This document shows, in pieces, positions 22,903-32,660 of a DNA stretch of 64,000 bases. The notes below the pieces were generated by a model. That model was not told the origin of the DNA and made no database searches. It saw only the letters and a program-made list of their open reading frames with translations. The stretch's first letter is position 1; each line of letters starts with the position of its first letter. Source of the DNA: Saprolegnia diclina VS20 (taxonomy: Eukaryota; Oomycota; Saprolegniomycetes; Saprolegniales; Saprolegniaceae). The stretch covers positions 245,240-309,239 of the forward strand of contig NW_008246081.1 of assembly GCF_000281045.1 (NCBI RefSeq), read 5' to 3'. Position numbers and translations under genes: made by a program.

Positions 22903-23891
22903 ATGGCCGACGCGCCCGACTTCTTCAGCGGCCGCGGGCTGCAGTTCACGGACGACGGTGCGCCCACTTCGCTTGGTGCGCGACGCCACAGCCTCTTCGT
23001 AGTCTTCAAGTCTGTCGAGTCGTACATTGAAGACGGCGCGCAGCAGCTGGAGCGCAAGCTCGTGCAATCCAAGGGCACGGTGGTCACGAACGCCGAGGCC
23101 CAGTCGATCCACAACGTACGACGCCTCTCGCTACACGGCTGAGCCTTGCGTAGGGCACGAGCGAGTACATGCAGCTCGTGAGCCGGTCGTTCACCAAGAA
23201 CTTTGACAAGTTTGAGCTCTACATCCTCCGCAATGTGTTCGTGGCGCCGGCCGACATTGCCGAGATCCAGCAAAAGTACCAGCACGAAGTCGACGCGAGC
23301 TTTACGGACGCAGCGCAGTGGAGCGAGGCCGACGTGAGTGCGCTCGAGCTCGAGTTGCACCAGCTCCGCCAGCAGATCCAAACCGCGACCTTGAAGCAGG
23401 AGCAATTGCACGCCGCGCAGGTCGCCCTCGACGCGCAAGTCACCAACGTCGACGAGCTCTGCCGCAGCCTGCAGTTTACAGAGGGCATGTCGGAAACCGG
23501 TAGGTCCAAGCTAGAGTCGCCATGCACTTACGGCTCGGTTCTCATCCTCTTGCTTGTAGTCGCACCGTTCACCCATCAAATGGTGTCGTCGGCGACGGGT
23601 CTTCGGGACGTGATCGGCACCATGCGCGGTTCGTAGCACAGAGGAGCCCATCGTGTCCTTATGATCTGCTTAGAGCTGCACCATCAGCTGCACACGGCCC
23701 CCGGGCGGCGAAGCGATGTGCCGTCAACGACCATTGACCCCTACGGTAGACGGGCCAAATTCGATGTCGCTGCTCAACGCTGCCTTGTAGACGACGTCGC
23801 GGCTCAATTTGCGAGCCATCGCGCCGCCGTGCGCATCTCGTCTGTGGACGACGTGGCGCAGGTCCAAGCGCGGCTGCAGTCCTCCGCGTAG
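22903..23891 (+). CDS. MIS12: MIS12-like kinetochore protein
   Basis: Exons 22903-23115, 23154-23499, 23560-23628 and 23674-23891 join in phase to give 281 residues. Introns are 38-60 nt. The N-terminal half has the Mis12 layout: LFVVFKSVESYIEDGAQQLE, an amphipathic helix, then FTKNFDKFELYILRNVFVAP. It is followed by a long coiled coil (LELELHQLRQQIQTATLKQE onward). In animals and fungi Mis12 is a subunit of the KMN network linking centromeric chromatin to microtubules in mitosis. The C-terminal exon is specific to this protein and adds about 70 residues. If the third intron is not removed, a stop at 23634 would shorten the product to 211 residues. The assignment rests on pattern, not on a diagnostic motif. 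Confidence 0.62.
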
Positions 23892-23934
23892 AATTTGTGC
23901 ACAAAATAGTCTTGTCTAGCAAATCTCGTATTTC

Positions 23935-25413
23935 TTACGCGTCTTGAACGCTGCCTTCCAGAAGCGTATGGCGGTGGAGTAAGATCTGGTTGAGAAACTC
24001 CGTGAACGACGACACTTCAAGCGTGAGGACGAAGAACGAGACGATGTACTCGAGGATGCCAAAGACAAAGAGGAGCGTCAGGAGCCCATAGCCCATGTAC
24101 CAAAAGGCGTTGGAGAGCGTGTGGCTGTACAGCACCATGCCGATGCCGCCAAGCAGCACGGCAAAGAGACTCCCAAAGGCCCGCGTCAAGTGCGTGAAGC
24201 GCGCTTCGACCGTCTGCGCCTTCCCCGTCTCGAGCTCCCGGAGAATGTCGTTGAGACACGCAATTGCCGTCGACGGCGTCGCTGCCGGCAAGGCCACGGA
24301 CGACACAGCGTGTGGCTGCTTGCGGTTGCGCAACCCGGACGGTTCGCCGGCCGGGACCTTTTCGCTATGCTCGTGAGCGCCATTGTTGTTGTTCTCGTCG
24401 TCGCCGTCGTGCGCCGTGAGCCGAAACTCGGCAAAGACGCCAAAGTGATCCGACAGCGGGAGCTCGTCGCCCTTGGTGTTGGTGAAGAACTCCTTGTACA
24501 CGTTGCTCTCATGCAGCATCCAGCGCTGTGACTTGAAAAGGATGTAGTCCATCCGCATCGGAAACTCACCGGCCGAGAACTCGTTGTCGTCGGTCCCGAA
24601 CGTGAGCCCTTCGCAGTCCTTGTTCTTATGGTTGTCGGCGAACGCATCGCGGAGCGCGACAAGATCGCGGACGATCTTGAGCACGAGCGAGTTGGCCGGC
24701 GAGTTGAAGTCGCCGCAGACCATGATGAGCGCGTTGCGCGTCGTCGCTTGGATAAAGGTTGCGAGCTCGTATGCCTGCGCCGCGCGGTGCGAGAGGTACA
24801 AGTCGCCGGGGCCTGGCGAACCCAAGTGGTTGTAGTTGGCGAGGAGGTGTGTCACGTACAGATCGGCCATCTCGGCGCCGTCCGGACTGTGGACGCGGAG
24901 GATCCCGACGCCCTTGTTGGCGATAAAGTCGGCTTCGTGCAGCGCATACGGCCGGCCCGTCAAGAGGAACGGGTGGTACATGGCCGATGAGAGACGAAAC
25001 TTGGAGAGCACGAGGAGGCCCGTGCCAAATGAGTCGTGGCCGATCGGCAGCGGAAAGCCCACCGCCGGATGAAAGTAGTGCGAGTAGGCAAAGCCCGCGC
25101 GCAGCGCCGCGTGCACGATAATGCGCTTCTCGCGCCGGTGCCAGACTTCTTGGAGCGTGATAATGTCCCAGTCCTTGGCCTTCTCTTCGAGGATCGCACC
25201 GATCGCTTGGGCGCGCTCGGTGCAATACGGCGTGACTGGGATGCCCCACACGTTCATGGACAAGACGCGGATCTTGGTGGGCGCCGGCGCCGGCGTCGCG
25301 CCGAGAGGCGTCGGCTGGTGGAAGGGCGGCGTCGGCTCCTCCTCGAGGCCCACGGCCAAGAGCTCGAGGAGCACGCGGCTCCGGATGTTGTGCACCGTCT
25401 CGACCACGCCCAT
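23935..25413 (-). CDS. Neutral sphingomyelinase (endonuclease/exonuclease/phosphatase fold, C-terminal membrane hairpin)
   Basis: A single exon of 492 residues from ATG 25413; the frame is open further upstream without an ATG. The Mg2+-dependent hydrolase core shows SMNVWGIP, ITLQEVW (metal-binding Glu), GHDSFGTGLLVLS, CGDFNSP (Asp/Asn) and LSDHFGVFAEF (catalytic Asp-His). The C terminus has two hydrophobic segments (about 24,020-24,160), the layout of SMPD2-type neutral sphingomyelinase. These cleave sphingomyelin or lyso-lipids to ceramide at ER, nuclear or plasma membranes. With the two glucosylceramidases nearby it suggests sphingolipid turnover, though the genes are not an operon. An acidic/asparagine linker lies before the membrane part. 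Confidence 0.88.
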   Translation of the reverse strand: MGVVETVHNIRSRVLLELLAVGLEEEPTPPFHQPTPLGATPAPAPTKIRVLSMNVWGIPVTPYCTERAQAIGAILEEKAKDWDIITLQEVWHRREKRIIVHAALRAGFAYSHYFHPAVGFPLPIGHDSFGTGLLVLSKFRLSSAMYHPFLLTGRPYALHEADFIANKGVGILRVHSPDGAEMADLYVTHLLANYNHLGSPGPGDLYLSHRAAQAYELATFIQATTRNALIMVCGDFNSPANSLVLKIVRDLVALRDAFADNHKNKDCEGLTFGTDDNEFSAGEFPMRMDYILFKSQRWMLHESNVYKEFFTNTKGDELPLSDHFGVFAEFRLTAHDGDDENNNNGAHEHSEKVPAGEPSGLRNRKQPHAVSSVALPAATPSTAIACLNDILRELETGKAQTVEARFTHLTRAFGSLFAVLLGGIGMVLYSHTLSNAFWYMGYGLLTLLFVFGILEYIVSFFVLTLEVSSFTEFLNQILLHRHTLLEGSVQDA

Positions 25414-26215
25414 GGCAGCAAGTTTAGCTTTGAAAACGTTCGCCCCGTCAAGTGCGCCGCCGACTTTACCTTGCGACACGTCAGCGGTTTCCGCACTTAG
25501 CCGAGATCACGAAAATAGTGTATCGCATTTTGCGCAACACGTTGGCGCCATGCATAATAGTGTATCATTTCGTGTCGTTTACGATCGGCGGTGGGGCGCG
25601 AGTAACTCGCGTGAGCAAAGGTGTGCGAAGCTGTAGCTTCTCACAGCTATTTGCCCGTGCGACTCCTTTCTTGATCAGCTTGCATTGTATCTATCTTAGT
25701 CGGACTCAGCGCGGTCGATCTCTGGCCCGGATTTGTCGCTCGAAACCGTGGCCTAGCCAACAACAGCTCCCATCGTAAGCGGCGTCTTCGCGAAGACCGG
25801 CGGCGTCGGGACCAGGATGTAGCTTGGTCTGCGCCACCTGGTGCCTTCGCTGCAACGATTTCAAATCGGAATAGCGACGCCAAATCTAGGTTCGACACAC
25901 TGTACTAGTACTGGGTGCACCCGGGACCCTCGAAACGTCATGACCGAATGAGAAGGCGCAGTAGCATGAAACGTTTTGGTGGCGGCTGCTCTCAATGCTA
26001 GTTGCTGCAAGAATGTGTCTCTCCACAACATTCTGTTTGAGACATTTCTTAAATTCTGTTTGACATACAGTGTTTTGATTGGCAAAGACTTCGTGTGGCA
26101 TCTCGAACGTGCCATTCGGTCCAGCACGCCAACCGGTTTCAGCTAACCGTGACGCGTGCGCGCGTTTTGATTGGTTGATTCCACGCGGCGACCGTGCTCG
26201 GCCATTGTTATCGTG
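25414..26215. other. Divergent intergenic region, no gene recognised
   Basis: About 800 bases, lower in GC than the genes. A doublet TAGTGTATC (25516 and 25557) lies near the sphingomyelinase start. A CCAAT-type element TTTGATTGGTTGATT sits 50 bases before the ABC transporter start. No convincing coding frame. Confidence 0.4.
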
Positions 26216-28529
26216 ATGCTGTCCTTCCGCCTACGGTCCGGCGTCCGCCCGTCCGTGGCTCTGCGCTACCGCGCCCGCAGCGACCGGCAAGGACTTGTTC
26301 CGGCGCTCTTCCGCGCCCACTCATCGCTCCATGCGCCGTCGGAGAAGGAGGCGCCGGCCGAGGCGAAGCCAGCGTCCAAGCTCTCCGAGTTTCGCCGGCT
26401 CATGCAACTGTACGAGCCCGAGAAGAAGAACCTCGCCATCTCGCTCTCTGCGCTCGGCCTCTCGACCGCAATTACGATGACCGTGCCGTTCGGCATGGGC
26501 AAGATCATCGACGTCGTGACGCAACCAGGCGGCGTCGAGATGCTGCCGACGGTCTCGGCCGCGCTTGGCGGTCTCTTCCTTGTTGGCGCCGCGACCAACG
26601 TCGTGCGCATCAACATGATGAACATGATTGGCGAGCGCATCTCCAACAAGCTGCGCCAAGACACGTACGCGTCGATCTTGCGCCAAGACATGACGTTCTT
26701 CGACAAGACCAAGACCGGCGAGCTCCTCAACCGCCTCAGCGCGGGTTCGTTACGACCGCACATGATCTTGTCTTCTCACGTACAACCGTAGATACCGCGC
26801 TTATCGGCAAGGTGCTCAGTGACAACGTCTCGGGCGGTACGTCCGACTGCTTCATCTAGACCGATTTCCAAGCGAAATACATAGGCTTTCGCAGCATTGG
26901 CCAAGGCATTGGCAGCGTCACGATGCTCTTTGTCACGTGCCCAAAGCTCGGCCTTGTCATGCTGACGATCGTCCCGCCGCTGGCGCTGGGGGCTGTCTCG
27001 TACGGCCGGTACGTCAAGAAGCTCACGGCCGAAGTGCAGAAGCAGCTCAGCGATGCAACCGACCTCGCCGAAGAGCGCCTCAACAACATTCGCGTTGTGC
27101 GCTGGTACCGCCGCTCTCAGCTTCCTATTCATCTTATCCTGCGGACCCTAGGTTTGCCAAGGAGGAGCACGAGACGACGGCGCACGAAGCCAAAATTGCT
27201 GGCATTCTGAACCTCGCGCAGAAGCGGTCGCTCGCGAGCTCGACGTTCTTTGGCGCGGTGGACTTTTCCGTCAAGATGAGCATGCTCGCGGTGCTCGGCT
27301 ACGGCGGCTCCATGGTCGCCGAGGAGGCACTCACGGTCGGCGAGCTCAGCTCGTTCTTGATGTACACGCTCTACGTGGGCTTTTCGTTTGCCGGCGTCTC
27401 GTCCTTCTACTCAGGTATATACACACGTACACGGGTAGTATCTCATGCAAAAACTGTAGACATCATGAAGGGCATTGGCGCGTCCACGCGTGTCTTTGAG
27501 CTCGTGGACCGGGCGCCGCAGGTGATTACGGCGGTGTCGCCCGAGCCGTTGCCGACCAACCTCCAAGGCAACATTGAGTTTCAAAATGTCTCGTTTCACT
27601 ATCCCGCGCGCCCCGAGGCCCAGATTTTCGAGAAGCTGAATCTCACAGTCCGGCCGCACGAGACGCTTGCGGTCGTCGGGCCGAGCGGCTGCGGCAAGAG
27701 CACCGTCATGGCGCTCCTCGCCCGCTTCTACGAGCTCAACGGCGGTAGACACAATGTCCCCAAAGGTCGTCGACTCATCTCTTGGATCGCTTAGCGGGGT
27801 GCGGTGGCCGCATCTTGATTGACGGCGTCGACGTTGCCAACATGGACCCGCTCGCACTCCGCAGCATCATTGGCACAGTACGCCACACCTACGTTGTAGA
27901 ACGGTGCGCGCATTTTCTCTTGTAGGTGAGCCAAGAGCCGCCGCTCTTTGGCGCGACGATTGCTGAAAACATTGCTTATGGCTTGACGGCCGACGACGAC
28001 GTGTCACTCGACCGCATCATCGAGGCGGCCAAGCAAGCAAATGCGCACGACTTTATCATGTCGCTGCCCAACCAGTACGACACGCACGTCGGCAGCAAGG
28101 GCTTGTCGCTCTCGGGCGGCCAAAAGCAGCGCGTCGCGATCGCGCGGGCGCTCGTCAAGAACCCGCGCATTCTGCTCATGGACGAAGCCACGTCGGCGCT
28201 GGACCAGGAGAGCGAACGGCTCGTCCAAGACGCGATCGACAAGTACGTGCCCTTGTTTTGCGCAGCGCTATCTGGTGTTGACGCGGCGTAGGGCCAAGAT
28301 GGACCGCACTGTCATCTTGATTTCGCACCGCCTCTCGAGCATTCGCAGCGCGGACCGCATTGCCGTCATCTCGGGCGGTCGCGTCGTCGAAGAGGTAGCG
28401 TCCCTACGCATCGTACATGCGCTCATGCTGACGTCGTAGGGCACGTTTACGGAGCTCGCGCAGCACCACGACAGTGTGTTCACCCAAGTCGTCTTGCGCG
28501 GTGGCAACGACCTCGAGTCGCTCTCGTAG
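26216..28529 (+). CDS. Mitochondrial ABC half-transporter, ABCB family
   Basis: Nine exons: 26216-26744, 26792-26836, 26885-27104, 27152-27414, 27460-27744, 27795-27877, 27926-28242, 28292-28394 and 28440-28529. All phases agree, with introns of 45-50 nt; the product is 644 residues. The N terminus ([20 protein letters not shown]) is a typical mitochondrial presequence. Six membrane helices follow, with [20 protein letters not shown] before TM3. The nucleotide-binding domain is complete: Walker [11 protein letters not shown]-loop VSQEPPLFG, signature [10 protein letters not shown], Walker [13 protein letters not shown] and H-loop ISHRLSS. The architecture is that of ABCB10/ABCB8-like exporters of the inner membrane. 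The join at 27744/27795 adds a slightly odd AGCGG before RILIDGV, so that boundary is the least sure. Confidence 0.92.
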
Positions 28530-28646
28530 ACGACAACTTGTACATAAACAGGCGACATAGACGCACAAGCTTTCCACTTGCAGGCTCTTGGAGCATCCCT
28601 CACGACTGTATCAAGTTGAAATATGGATATTACTGCGGTATATTTT

Positions 28647-31600
28647 CTACGTGGCTGCTGTTGGACGACATACGACAAGGTACGTCACTGCGCCGACGCC
28701 GGGTGTCCCGTCGAGGGCGAGAACCTCTTGGAGAGCAAGGCTTGCGACACGACGCAGTGCGCCGACCCCACAGTACATGGTGGGCATCGCTGCCACGTTT
28801 GCGTCCAAAACGACTCGAATGCGGCGCTGCTGGCGCAGTCCCAGCGGGCCAATGCAGCCGCGCGGATAGCCAAACACATGCAGTAGTTCCTACGCGCCAT
28901 GAGACGGAGGCTTATATGGGCGAACGTACGGCGTCGGTCGCGAGCGCGAGGTGGCCGGCGTCGACGCCCAGCGCGTCGGCCAGTGCCGTCGTATCGATGG
29001 TCTTTTCAAGCTCCAACACGACGGCGACATACGCAGTGGCTTCCGACGTGACGGCGAAAGCCACCGTCTTGACGATCGCGCTTCTCTCGAGCACCGAGGC
29101 GGCGTCCACGACCGTGAACGCAAGGCGCAGCGCCGTAAGGGCAGTCACAACATTGCTCTCTTGTAGAAACGGAACTAGACACCAACGTCAGCACTGCGAC
29201 AGGCCATCGTCTGTGTACCGAGGTCGCGGCGGTCTTCGCGAATCAAGAGGCGACGGAGAAGACGCGCGGGCATGGTCACGGGCGCCGACGTGAGGTGGTT
29301 TTCGCTGCGCAGCGTGAGCACATCGGCGAGGAAGAAGAGCGCCAAGAGACGCACCGCGACGGCGTCCAGCGCTGCGTACTCGATTTGAGCCTACACCAGC
29401 ATGAACGCTGCAACGTATCACAAATATTACGAACCAGCGTCAATGGCCGCACGCTCCAGTCGGAGCACTGCTGGTCCTTCTCCATCGTGAGATGTAGGCA
29501 CACGCTCGCATAGGTCGCGAGGCCCCACGTCGCTGCTGCCGACTCGGTCGGGAGCCGAAGCAGCGCGAGCTTGCGCAGCTCGAGGCAGTTGGTCGTGTAC
29601 GGGCAGACGCGGTCCATCACACTTGCGTACGTTGCTCGGAGCTTCTGCACGTCGCCCGCAAAGCAAAACCCGACGAGCAACAGACTCGGCGAGCCAAAGA
29701 GCACCGAACAGAGCTCTTCCATGAGCAAGAGCCCGTTGTTTGAACCGGCTGCGTCCAGTGCCATGGTGTCCAGGATGTACACGGCATCCGGGACGGCGAG
29801 CTGCAGCACCTGCACACGCTCGTTATCGGTGGCTGTCTCGTCGGCGTGCTGGCGCGGTCGCCACTCGCAGTCGACGCCGATTACGTGGTAGGAACCGTCG
29901 CGCACGAGGCGTTCGAGGTGCTCACGCAGCGCCCCGAAGGCGTCCGGCGTATCGACCAAGTGCACAGCGTCGAGAGCGCGGTGGACGGCGGGCTGGAGCA
30001 GAGCGCAGTGCGCTTTAGCGTCAAAAAGTGGCATCTCGGACGCCGCCTCGTCGGGTCGATGGGGCGACAGGAGCGCGAGGCCAGCGCCAAACCGCCGCGC
30101 AATCTTTGTCGGCAGCGAATGGCAGGTTGCAATGCACGAGACGAGCCGAGGTGTGCGCTCGCCAGTGCTGTCGAGCGCCACTTGCGCGTCAAAGAAGGCT
30201 TCCGCGTTAAAGTAGTCGGCGTGCTCCAGCATTGCGCTGAGAATGTTTATGACAGCCGCGTCGGTCCTACCGTGCATTAGCGCCCAGCACAGCAATGGTG
30301 CAGAAGACGTACCGAGGCAGCCGATACAAGGCGCAGAGGTCCACGGCAGCGGCGTTCCAGCGCGGGTGGGCGGCGGCCACCAGGGTGTGCACGGCACGTT
30401 GAAGCGTCTCGACCGGGACACTCGACGGGTCTGCAGAAGCGCCGAGCAGCCCCATCCCTTTGGCGCACAGCCGAATGCACCACCAGCGCTCGCGCAAGTC
30501 CAGCTGTGCATGCAAAAAGGTCTCGAGGCGCAACGCCGACGCCGCTTCGTGGGTCGTCCGCACCGCACTGTAGGCTTCGAGCACCAAGTGGCCCATGCGT
30601 AGCGTGTCTTTTGAGTCGTCGCTGCCTTGGACAAGCGCGATGACGCAGTCGACGAGGCGGGAAGGCATGGATTCCGCAGCTTGCAAGTAGCTCATGAGCA
30701 CCGCCTTGATTGTTGCGTAGCTAAAGCTATGCGCAACCAGGTGGCTTTGCAACGCCATTAACAGCTCGGCCGGCGTCGACGGAAGGTCGTGCAAATGCAG
30801 CTGTCGCTTCTTGGCCGACGGCACGTCGTGCTTGAGCCGGACGCCGTCGCCCGTCATGCCCCGGCGCTGCTCGTACTCGCGCCCACCGGCAGCGTCTTTG
30901 GACTTCCGGCGCTTGTACTGGAGCGCGTTGGCCATGAGCGGCGACGGATCAAAACTGGGATCCATCACGAACCCGCGCGAGACTTCGTCGCCAGACGCAT
31001 CGACCTCGGCGACAAGCACAGCGTTCTCCGACTTGTCAAAGTGAGCAGCAAGATGCGTAAGAAGCTGCTGCACCGAGAGAAGGTCGACGCGATCGAGGCC
31101 CATGAGTTCGTCTCTTGGCAGGTACAGCGACCCATCGCCCTCACGGAAGGCGACGACGGGCGCGAGCCAGCGCATCTTGGGGAGGATGGCAAAGGTGTGC
31201 TTGGGCGACGTCGTCCGCGGGAGGTCGGAGGATGGCGCCGACGTCCACCACCCGCGCCGATGATCGAGAGCCAGACCTTCGCACAACGGAATGCGTTGCA
31301 CGTCAAAGGTCGATGCGAGCGTCGTGAGCGGATAGAAGAGCGCGCCTTTTAGCACCATGTACGAGGTGGGCGCCATGGATGCTTCTGGGAGCTCAAAGTG
31401 CGACGCCATCCAGCGACGCACGGCCTCGCCCTTGCTCATGCTCAGCTTGCGCTCGATTTCGATCGCTCGCCACGCGAGGTTCTCGCCCAAGTGCGGCCCG
31501 ACAAAGTGTTCGAGCTGGTATGGCGGCCCGTGGCAGAGCAGAAAGTACTTGATGGACGCTTCCCAGTGCATCGGCTGCGCACCTTCTTGGCGAAACACAA

Positions 31601-32010
31601 ACTTGAGCTGTCCGACCGTCTGCATCGCATGCTTCTCGTTGCACACGAGCTGCTGCCCGACCGCGAGGCGCTCGACGCGCCACGATGGGCAAAAGCGCAG
31701 CCAGTACTCGAGGAGGCCGGCATAGTAGACGCCAAGGGCAAGCGAGTTGGCGTCCCGGCGCTTCTCTACTTAGACGCGTGTCGATCAATGAAGTTGCATG
31801 CATCGTCGTACGGAAGAGAAAGGCCACGAGCGGCGCTGGGTCGGCGTCCAGGGCCGCTAGCCATGCGAGCGTCGACGGCTGCGCAAGGACGTCGTCGGAC
31901 ATGGACGCAGGCAAGACGCCCAGCTCCTCGGACAGCAGGTGAGGGCTCGCCATGGCCCAGAGCAGGTCATGGACCACCTTGGACGTGTACCCGCGCAAGG
32001 ACGACTTCAT
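28647..32010 (-). CDS. Triple-domain protein: DUF1853 region, DEDDy 3'-5' exonuclease, YbaK-type editing domain
   Basis: Six exons: 32010-31812, 31765-30313, 30266-29435, 29390-29219, 29174-28930 and 28889-28647. All five introns (40-46 nt) join in phase, giving 1,047 residues. (1) Residues ~8-300 resemble bacterial DUF1853: VHDLLWAMASPHLLSEELG, LGVYYAGLLEYWLRF, TVGQLKFVFRQ, MHWEASIKYFLL, and FVGPHLGENLAWRAIEIERK. (2) A helical linker leads to an EXD3/MUT-7-like exonuclease (~650-850): VIGVDCEWRP (motif I), FCFAGDVQKL (motif II), DWSVRPLTLAQIEYAALDAVA (motif III, Tyr and Asp). (3) From ~886 a YbaK domain: IVKTVAF (catalytic-type Lys), HVFGYPRGCIGPLGL, IRVVLDANV and YCGVGALRRVASLAL. YbaK proteins hydrolyse misacylated tRNAs. 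An RNA-directed job, perhaps tRNA surveillance, is an inference. The start is the first ATG; ATCCGGAT elements lie 25-50 bases upstream. Confidence 0.82.
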
Positions 32011-32660
32011 CTTGTGCCCAAAATGTGCACACAGTATCCGGCAGGACGGAATATCCGGATGCGATCTCGATCTTGAGCGGTCGCGGTGCGTGTGCTTGCA
32101 GCCTCAGCGCTGGCACTTGCGAGCGACAGCACTCCCGAGACCACCGAGAATCAATTGGCGAGAGGGTCCTCCCTCAACATGCAAGGCAACAGCACATTGC
32201 GCCGCGAGAATAAGCATCCCGTAGCAGCCCGCAGGAATCGGTCTACAGCGCCGAGCCCCAACCCTGGTCCGACGGACGTTACTAGGTGGCACCTCGAGTA
32301 GTTGCGAGTCTCGGGATCAGCGAGTACGTGGAGCGCTCCTTCTTCCGGGTCAAGTCGAGATGCGACGAATCATCGCCACGGCGTCGCTGGATGATGGCGT
32401 GATCGCGGGTCGGCTGCTAGACACGCGCAGCTCATCACATTGTCATATTCTTATCCGGATGGCGCCTGGCTGCCATTCAAATTGCGCAGGCTGGTGCAAT
32501 GGCGCGTTCGGATTGGCTCGTCGCGTGGCCTTGTGGGCGCGGATATTAATTTCGAGAGGTTTGCTCGGTGACACCGCGTGCGCGGTCATCATCTTCCTTT
32601 CAGCCGTCGTGCCGGACGAAGATCAGTCGTACGCGCTTGGACGTCGTCGTAGAGCCGAAA
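32011..32660. promoter_or_regulatory. Divergent intergenic region with ATCCGGAT elements
   Basis: 650 bases between two starts. TATCCGG (32035) and ATATCCGGAT (32051) are close to the triple-domain gene. TTATCCGGAT (32451) and a CCAAT-type GGATTGGCTCG (32510) lie upstream of the CCCH gene. No gene is seen. Confidence 0.5.

Noticed and set aside
28623-28886. Cys-rich 87-residue frame on + that looked like a small secreted protein
   Set aside because: It lies exactly opposite the last exon of the triple-domain gene, whose YbaK motifs and splice phases are far stronger.
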